Shown here: positions 7,914-12,339 of the stretch, in pieces
Position numbering within the stretch: position 1 is the stretch's first letter
How the letters are laid out: the number at the start of each line of letters is the position of its first letter
Assembly: GCA_003222455.1 (NCBI GenBank)
Contig: QHWF01000061.1
Location: 1 to 12,339, forward strand
Direction: 5' to 3'
DNA: 12,339 nucleotides
Source: Acidobacteriota bacterium
GTDB lineage: Bacteria; Acidobacteriota; Vicinamibacteria; Vicinamibacterales; CAVVIG01
Program-made: the position numbers and the translations under genes
The notes under the pieces: model-generated
The model's database searches: none
What the model was told of the DNA's origin: nothing
What the model saw: the letters and a program-made list of their open reading frames with translations, nothing else

Positions 7914-10814
7914 TCAGAATTGGAAGCGTATCGCGAACTCCGCCTGCCGCGAGGGCGCGTTGATGTTCGGCAGCAGCGTCGTGCTCTGACCGAAGAGCGG
8001 CCGGCCCGACGCGTCGTTGCCGGCGCTGATATTGCCGTTCGGCACGTTGAAGTTCGCCCGGTTCGTGATGTTGAACAATTGCGCGATGAGCTCGGCACGC
8101 CGTGAGCCGAACCGCAACGACTTCGAGAGCCGCAGATCGACGTTGGCAAATCCGGGACAATCCACCGTCGTGACCTCCGTCAGACCACGCGCCCGGCGCG
8201 CAGCATTCACGGCGCCGACATCCAGGTCGCGGCAGCCCGAGCCGGGCATGATTCCGCCGGGCAGGTCGTTGACGTACCCGTCGTTGTTCAAGTCGCCGAA
8301 CGAGGCGCTCGGGTTGAACCGGAGGCTGGAGCGGAAATCCGCGATGGCCGACAGCTGCAGGTCGGCGGGAAACGCCGCGATGCCGCTCAGGACGAGGCGG
8401 TGACGCCGATCGGCCGCACCGGCGCGCTCGATCGAGAAGAAACCGTATCGATCGGCGAGCGCGTTCGTCGACTGGACGTCGAGCGCCTTGCTCAACGTGT
8501 AGGAGGCGAGGAACTGATAATGGCTCGACATCCGTTTCTCGAGCTTCAACAGCAGCGCGCGATAGGTGTTGTCTGATGTCGAGACCCAGAAATTGACGCG
8601 GCCGAACTGTGGATACGGCCTGATCCTCGTGATCTGATCGGGCAGGTTCACGTCCACGGTATCGCGATCGGAACGGCGGTTGGTGACGCTCACGTCCGCC
8701 GTGATCCCGATGTCGCGCGTCATCGATCGGCTGACCCCGGCATTGAACTGATGCGCATACGGGTTCACGGTGTCGTTCGACTGGACGGTGATGTTGGGCG
8801 GCGCCGTGCTCAGAAACGTATCGCGCGAGCGGCCGCCCAGCGGATCGGGAAACGCCGGCCGCGTGATGATGATCTGTCTGGCCTGCGGCCAGGTCAGCTC
8901 GTTGAAGTTCTGCAGCGTGCGCATGTTGTCGTAGAACATGCCGTAGGCGGCATGGACGTTCGTCACGCCGTTGTTCGCCGGGTCCCACGCCACGCCGACA
9001 CGCGGTCCGAAGTTGTTGAAGTCGCCTCGCCCGGTCTTCGGCTGCCTCACCACCGACACGTCGAGCGGAAACGAGCCGTCACGCCCGAGCCTTTCCTGAA
9101 TGCTGCCGAGCAGTGTCGGGAGGTCCTCGTTGAAGGATCCCTTCTGCAGATCGTATCGGACGCCGAGATTGAAGGTCAGACCGGGACGCAGCTGCCAGTC
9201 GTCCTGCACATATCCGGCGATCGTCCTGGTCGGAATGTTCGCGTAGGTCGGCAGTGAATTCATGTACTGGGTCGGGAACGTCGTCGGATCGTTCGCATCG
9301 TACGGCACGTCCCGTGGAAAGTTCCAGCTGCCGAGCGGCGACATCGTGTTATCGCCTTCGAACGGGATGTTGCTGAAGTCGAACCCCGCTTTCCACTGGT
9401 GCTGGCCGCCCGCCAGCATCAGGTATGAGAAATCGTCCTTGAGCTCCCATCGCGATTCCGGCCCCATCTGCGCGTTGCCGCACCCGCCGGCCGTAATCGA
9501 CGGATAGACGAACACCGCCGTACACAGCGGGAGCCGTGCCGTGAAGTCGGCCGGCTCGTAATCGCCGTGGCTGTACGGCGGTGAGACTTCGTACTTCGCG
9601 TACGCGTACTGAAACCGCGCGTCGTTCAACATCCGGTCGCCCATCACCCACGTATGTCCGAGGACGGCGGACCTCCGCGGGACGGCGAAATCGAAGCTGG
9701 CCGACGACGCCGTCGTGCCGCCGTTCGCGGCCTGCGATGCAGCCGTGATGATGGGCCGGTACTCGTCCTCGGCGCCGTATCGGAAGAAGAGGCTCTGCGC
9801 CCGCGAGAGTTGATGGTCGACTTTCAGGTTGTACGTCCATCGTGTCTGTGCGCTCTTGAACGTTCCCTCATATTGCGGCCAGAGGCCTTTCGCGTTCACG
9901 GTGAAGAACTGGTTTTCCTTCGTGCCCTCGTACGCGAAAAAATAGTGGGTCCTGTCCTTGACGATCGGTCCGCCAACCGTGCCGCCGTATTGGTACCGCC
10001 TGTAGTCCGGCTTCGCCGTCTGGAAAAACTCCTTCGCGGTGATTGACGCGTCGCGGAAAAACAACAGACCCGATCCGTGGATCTGGTTCGTGCCCGATTT
10101 GGTCACCACCGATACCAGACCGCCCGTCGCCAGGCCATATTCGGCTTTGAAATTCGACGTCGAGACCTTGAATTCCTGAATCGCGTCCATCGCAAAGTTC
10201 TGGCGCGGCTCGCCCATTTCCGCCCAGGTGTTGTTCACGCCATCGACGACGAACCCGTTCGAGTACTCGCGACCGCCGGCGCCGACATTGACGTTGCCGC
10301 GATAGAACTGGCCGCGGATGTTGTCCTGCGACGTGCCCGGCGTCAGCATGGCGAGATCGAGCCAGCGCCGCGAGGCGACCGGGAGATCCTGAATCTGCCG
10401 GGTCGAGACCGACGTCGAGACGTCGGATCGGGTGATATCGACGATCGGCGACTCACCGGTGACAGTCACCGTTTCGGCAATCGCCGCCGGTTTCAGCGCG
10501 AAGTTGATGATGGCGGTCTGGTCGATGATGAGGACGATATCGGGGCGCGTCTCGGTGGTGAAGCCGCTCAATTCGGTCGTGACGGCGTAGGGTCCCGGCG
10601 GCAGCGACGGCAGGCGGTACTCTCCCTGGCCGTCGGTAACCCCCGTACGCGTGAACCCGGTGTCGACGTGGCGAGCCGTGATGGTGGCACCCGGAATCAC
10701 ACCGCCGCTCGCGTCCTTGACCGTGCCGGTGATCTGCGCATTCTGCGCGTGCGCGTCCGTGGCGAGCACCGCCCAGAGGAGAATTGAGAAGAACCCGACC
10801 ACGCTCTTCTGCAT
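7914..10814 (-). CDS. TonB-dependent receptor-like outer-membrane protein with carboxypeptidase regulatory-like domain
   Basis: Outer-membrane beta-barrel of the Oar/TonB-receptor type, 966 residues, presumed to import or bind a large substrate such as peptide or glycan; the ligand is not readable. Order: signal peptide 1-23 (cleavage DAHA before QNAQ), carboxypeptidase regulatory-like beta-sandwich about 26-108 (ITGTVKDASGGVIPGATI, TDGQGEYRLPSLPPGPY), a TonB-box-like ETVTVTGESP (114-123), plug about 135-240 (QIQDLPVASRRWLDL, FVVDGVNN, SVVTKSGTNQIHGS), then the barrel ending in Phe (FAIRFQF), as outer-membrane proteins usually do. DLNNDGYVNDLPGG near the C-terminal end looks like a calcium-binding turn. 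I chose the ATG at 10814 because GGAGG lies 5 nt upstream and the signal peptide starts there; the open frame upstream to 10958 is repeat-derived low-complexity sequence. The M14 peptidase follows on the same strand. No TonB or ExbB/D gene is in the window. Confidence 0.93.
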   Translation of the reverse strand: MQKSVVGFFSILLWAVLATDAHAQNAQITGTVKDASGGVIPGATITARHVDTGFTRTGVTDGQGEYRLPSLPPGPYAVTTELSGFTTETRPDIVLIIDQTAIINFALKPAAIAETVTVTGESPIVDITRSDVSTSVSTRQIQDLPVASRRWLDLAMLTPGTSQDNIRGQFYRGNVNVGAGGREYSNGFVVDGVNNTWAEMGEPRQNFAMDAIQEFKVSTSNFKAEYGLATGGLVSVVTKSGTNQIHGSGLLFFRDASITAKEFFQTAKPDYRRYQYGGTVGGPIVKDRTHYFFAYEGTKENQFFTVNAKGLWPQYEGTFKSAQTRWTYNLKVDHQLSRAQSLFFRYGAEDEYRPIITAASQAANGGTTASSASFDFAVPRRSAVLGHTWVMGDRMLNDARFQYAYAKYEVSPPYSHGDYEPADFTARLPLCTAVFVYPSITAGGCGNAQMGPESRWELKDDFSYLMLAGGQHQWKAGFDFSNIPFEGDNTMSPLGSWNFPRDVPYDANDPTTFPTQYMNSLPTYANIPTRTIAGYVQDDWQLRPGLTFNLGVRYDLQKGSFNEDLPTLLGSIQERLGRDGSFPLDVSVVRQPKTGRGDFNNFGPRVGVAWDPANNGVTNVHAAYGMFYDNMRTLQNFNELTWPQARQIIITRPAFPDPLGGRSRDTFLSTAPPNITVQSNDTVNPYAHQFNAGVSRSMTRDIGITADVSVTNRRSDRDTVDVNLPDQITRIRPYPQFGRVNFWVSTSDNTYRALLLKLEKRMSSHYQFLASYTLSKALDVQSTNALADRYGFFSIERAGAADRRHRLVLSGIAAFPADLQLSAIADFRSSLRFNPSASFGDLNNDGYVNDLPGGIMPGSGCRDLDVGAVNAARRARGLTEVTTVDCPGFANVDLRLSKSLRFGSRRAELIAQLFNITNRANFNVPNGNISAGNDASGRPLFGQSTTLLPNINAPSRQAEFAIRFQF

Positions 10815-10823
10815 TGACCCTCC
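10815..10823 (-). promoter_or_regulatory. Shine-Dalgarno that fixes the receptor start
   Basis: Read on the minus strand, TTGGAGGGTCA directly precedes the ATG at 10814, with GGAGG about 5 nt away. This strong site, plus the signal peptide, decides the start against the longer open frame beginning at 10958. Confidence 0.75.
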
Positions 10824-10839
10824 AACAGATTCGATCTGA

Positions 10840-10986
10840 TCAAGCTGACGACGGACTCCCCGACCCCCCTGACCTCCCCGACCCCACCGACCTCCCGGGC
10901 CCACCCAACCTCCACCCTCCCGGGCCTCCGGGAGGCACAAACACCACGGCAGCAGCACCTGCCAGCCGCAGGACTTGCTCGGTCAC
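10840..10986 (-). CDS. Possible 48-residue leader ORF upstream of the receptor gene
   Basis: A GTG at 10986 has GAGGAG 6 nt upstream, a better ribosome site than several of the annotated genes have. The product starts MTEQVLRLAGAAAVVFVPPGG and then becomes a Gly/Ser/Arg-rich tail (RSVGSGRSGGSGS) encoded by the 9-nt tract, ending at TGA 10840-10842, 25 nt before the receptor ATG. I do not recognise it. It could be a short leader peptide, or the head of an older gene overrun by repeat sequence. It could also be chance in GC-rich DNA. Confidence 0.25.
   Translation of the reverse strand: MTEQVLRLAGAAAVVFVPPGGPGGWRLGGPGRSVGSGRSGGSGSPSSA
10856..10936. repeat. 9-nt tandem tract (CTCCCCGAC type), G-rich on the minus strand
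   Basis: Successive 9-nt units: CTCCCCGAC, CCCCCTGAC, CTCCCCGAC, CCCACCGAC, CTCCCGGGC, CCACCCAAC, then decaying copies to about 10936. On the minus strand, which is the receptor's transcript sense, the first units give G-runs of 4, 4, 6 and 4 at 10882-10885, 10876-10879, 10864-10869 and 10858-10861, separated by 2, 6 and 2 nt. That fits a canonical four-layer G-quadruplex pattern 44-71 nt before the receptor ATG. Confidence 0.75.
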
Positions 10987-11047
10987 GATGCGCTCCTCTG
11001 GAAGGTCGGCGACGCGTGGGACGCGTGTGGCGGGAAATGTTACTGTA

Positions 11048-11081
11048 CAAAACAAAAGGGCATCGCGTGATTGCGATGCCC
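11048..11081 (-). terminator. Intrinsic terminator, minus strand
   Basis: On the minus strand a perfect 9-bp stem, GGGCATCGC (11081-11073) with GCGATGCCC (11066-11058), closes a 6-nt loop and is followed at once by TTTTGTTTTG (11057-11048). This is a textbook rho-independent terminator. The last gene before it in that direction is rfbC, whose stop is about 240 nt upstream, so it probably ends the rfbA-rfbC transcript. Alternatively it ends a separate small RNA, or is the expression platform of a regulatory leader for the receptor gene. Confidence 0.85.
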
Positions 11082-11091
11082 CTCTGCCTCA

Positions 11092-11140
11092 CTGGTCTGG
11101 CTCCCCCAGCATTCACGGCGCCCTGCCGTAATCAGACCAG
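11092..11140 (-). other. Structured segment just upstream of the terminator
   Basis: CTGGTCTG (11092-11099) and CAGACCAG (11133-11140) form a perfect 8-bp closing stem. Inside it, ACGGC (11115-11119) pairs with GCCGT (11125-11129), and a weak GCT/AGC pair closes a C5 loop at 11100-11110, suggesting a small three-way junction. It precedes the terminator stem by 10 nt in the minus direction. I cannot match it to a known riboswitch or RNA family. Confidence 0.4.
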
Positions 11141-11279
11141 CGACGTGCTCCTCGTAAGGGCAAGGGGTGTGCCGGGTTGTTTTGTTCGATAAACGACGGG
11201 ATCCGGCGGATGGACGGCATGCGCTGCGACAGGTTTGTCGTGTGCTCTAACAGAATTGTCGATTCGGCGAAGAGGGTTT

Positions 11280-11323
11280 GACGCCGGGGTCTTGTGCCGC
11301 GGCTTGAGAGGTCGTCCGGCGTC
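11280..11323 (-). other. Long-loop hairpin across the rfbC stop codon
   Basis: GACGCCGG (11280-11287) and CCGGCGTC (11316-11323) are a perfect 8-bp inverted pair enclosing 28 nt; the arm at 11316-11323 includes part of the rfbC stop codon. No T-run follows, so it is not an intrinsic terminator. It may stabilise the mRNA end. In the rest of 10815-11321 (507 nt) I see only the 9-nt tract, the small ORF, the terminator, the structured segment and a minor hairpin at 11227-11240. Confidence 0.35.
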
Positions 11324-11870
11324 AGTACGTGGGAAGGTGATCGCCAAGCTCCGCAAGCGTGGGATGGTGCCGGTCGCGCTCGGACAGGACCGGGTCGGCG
11401 ATCGGCCACGGAATCGCCAGGACCGGATCATTCCAGGCGATACCGACCTCGCTGGCGCGATCGTACACGTCCGTGCATTTGTACTCGACCTGGGCCACGG
11501 AGCTCATCACACAGAACCCGTGCGCGAACCCGGCCGGGACATAGCATTGCTTGAACTCGTCGGCCGACAGCGTGACCGCCACCCAGCGGCCGAACGTCGG
11601 CGAACCGCGGCGGACGTCGACGGCAATGTCATAAATCTCGCCTTCCACGACGCGAATCAGCTTGCCTTGCGGCCGCTGGACCTGCAGGTGCAGGCCGCGC
11701 AACGTGCCGCCGGCCGATCGCGAATGATTGTCCTGCACGAACGGCCCTTCGATGCCGCACGATCGGTACCGGTCGGCGTGATACGTCTCGAGAAAGAATC
11801 CGCGCTCGTCGTAGTGGACGCGCGGCTCGATGATCAACACCCCGGGAATCTCGGTGGCGACGACCCGCAC
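11322..11870 (-). CDS. rfbC: dTDP-4-dehydrorhamnose 3,5-epimerase
   Basis: RfbC/RmlC epimerises C3 and C5 of dTDP-4-keto-6-deoxyglucose in the cytoplasm, the third step to dTDP-L-rhamnose for surface polysaccharide. The 182-residue cupin matches the family length. Visible: TEIPGVLIIEPRV (6-18), DERGFFLETY (21-30), QDNHSRS (46-52), GTLRGLHLQ with catalytic His61 (55-63), PQGKLIRVVEGEIYDIAVDVRRGSPTFGRW in two blocks with Lys70, CYVPAGFAHGFCV (109-121) and Tyr130, the likely acid. I chose the GTG at 11870: it gives the normal N-terminus and lies one base after the rfbA stop (TGATGTG), implying translational coupling. Upstream in-frame starts add about 27 residues translated from inside rfbA and have no family support. 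Confidence 0.95.
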   Translation of the reverse strand: MRVVATEIPGVLIIEPRVHYDERGFFLETYHADRYRSCGIEGPFVQDNHSRSAGGTLRGLHLQVQRPQGKLIRVVEGEIYDIAVDVRRGSPTFGRWVAVTLSADEFKQCYVPAGFAHGFCVMSSVAQVEYKCTDVYDRASEVGIAWNDPVLAIPWPIADPVLSERDRHHPTLAELGDHLPTY

Positions 11871-11871
11871 A

Positions 11872-12339
11872 TCAGGACTCGTGTTCGAGGATGCGGAACA
11901 GATACTGGCCGTACGCGCTCGACTGCATCGTGCGGGCGAGCCGCTGAACATCGGCCCCGCTGATATATCCCAGTCGGTACGCGATCTCTTCCAGACAGGC
12001 GACCATCAGCCCCTGGCGTTCCTCGATCGCCTGAATGTAGTTCGCCGCCTGGATGAGCGACTCCTGCGTGCCGGTGTCGAGCCAGGCGATGCCGCGGGCC
12101 AGCTTCTCGACATGAAGGAGGCCGCGCTCGAGATACGTGCGGTTGACGTCGGTGATTTCGAGCTCGCCGCGCGGCGACGGCTTCAGGTGCGCCGCGACGT
12201 CGAGGACGTCGTTGTCGTAGAAATACAGGCCGGTCACGGCATACGACGACTTCGGCTTCGCCGGTTTTTCCTCCAGGCTCACCGCCCGGCCGCTCGAATC
12301 GAACTCCACGACGCCGTAGCGTTCCGGATCGCGAACCTG
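11872..12339 (-). CDS. rfbA: Glucose-1-phosphate thymidylyltransferase (3' part; 5' end outside window)
   Basis: RfbA/RmlA makes dTDP-glucose from glucose-1-phosphate and dTTP, the first step of dTDP-L-rhamnose synthesis. The last 155 codons are present of about 290 usual for the family; the frame is open to the window edge, where it reads QVRDPERYGVVEFD. Hallmarks: SLEEKPAKPKSSYAVTGLYF, GELEITDVNRTYLERG, the ARGIAWLDTGTQESL loop, IQAIEERQGLMVACLEEIAY and a C-terminal YGQYLFRIL. The gene ends in TGA at 11872-11874, one base before the rfbC GTG, so the two form an operon. A GTG at 12309 is internal and should not be taken as the start. rfbB and rfbD are not in the window. Confidence 0.95.
   Translation of the reverse strand, partial: QVRDPERYGVVEFDSSGRAVSLEEKPAKPKSSYAVTGLYFYDNDVLDVAAHLKPSPRGELEITDVNRTYLERGLLHVEKLARGIAWLDTGTQESLIQAANYIQAIEERQGLMVACLEEIAYRLGYISGADVQRLARTMQSSAYGQYLFRILEHES

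Noticed and set aside
10815..10958. N-terminal extension of the receptor to 10958
   Set aside because: Gly/Arg-rich translation of repeat DNA; Shine-Dalgarno and signal peptide both favour 10814.
11042..11060. Receptor promoter in the AT-rich TTTTGTTTTGTACAGTAACAT stretch
   Set aside because: No pair of -35 and -10 hexamers with normal spacing; the T-run is better explained as the terminator tail.
11090..11321. Known riboswitch (cobalamin, SAM, c-di-GMP) or tRNA
   Set aside because: None of the conserved core motifs or a cloverleaf could be found by eye on either strand.

Overview
High-GC genomic DNA from a Gram-negative bacterium. A 966-residue outer-membrane receptor of the carboxypeptidase-regulatory/TonB-receptor (Oar-like) type, a Tat-exported dienelactone hydrolase-like protein, and short palindromes that translate as 'RLKPDTT' or 'SGFSRT' together suggest Acidobacteriota, probably a Vicinamibacteria-like soil lineage. 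This assignment rests on recognition, not on a marker gene.

Layout. (1) Positions 1-863, plus strand: 3' part of a Tat-exported dienelactone hydrolase family gene. Everything else is on the minus strand. (2) 1046-2308: MFS transporter, bracketed by two copies of an inverted-repeat element (871-1039 and 2318-2456). (3) 2463-3224: pxpA (LamB/YcsF, 5-oxoprolinase subunit A). (4) 3369-7707: a very large exported M14-type zinc carboxypeptidase (about 1,445 residues). It is interrupted by an apparent one-base frameshift near 3735 and carries five REP-like palindromes in its N-terminal part. (5) 7914-10814: TonB-dependent-receptor-like outer-membrane protein. (6) 10815-11321: a long gene-poor stretch with a G-rich 9-nt repeat tract, a possible small ORF, a clear minus-strand intrinsic terminator and a structured segment. 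(7) 11322-12339: rfbC and the 3' half of rfbA, which make dTDP-L-rhamnose precursors.

How the genes may work together. Read 5'->3' on the minus strand, rfbA-rfbC form a tight operon that ends at the terminator. The receptor, the M14 peptidase, pxpA and the MFS transporter then follow in one direction. A plausible but unproven reading is a peptide-scavenging set: outer-membrane uptake, extracytoplasmic peptide trimming, cytoplasmic opening of 5-oxoproline to glutamate, and transport of a small organic acid or amino-acid derivative.

The most unusual content is repeat DNA. Four intergenic tracts have different sequences but the same 9-nt period, and several of these elements begin within a few bases of stop codons. 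A fifth family of 18-nt palindromes lies inside a coding region, in frame, in a linker of one copy of a duplicated domain.
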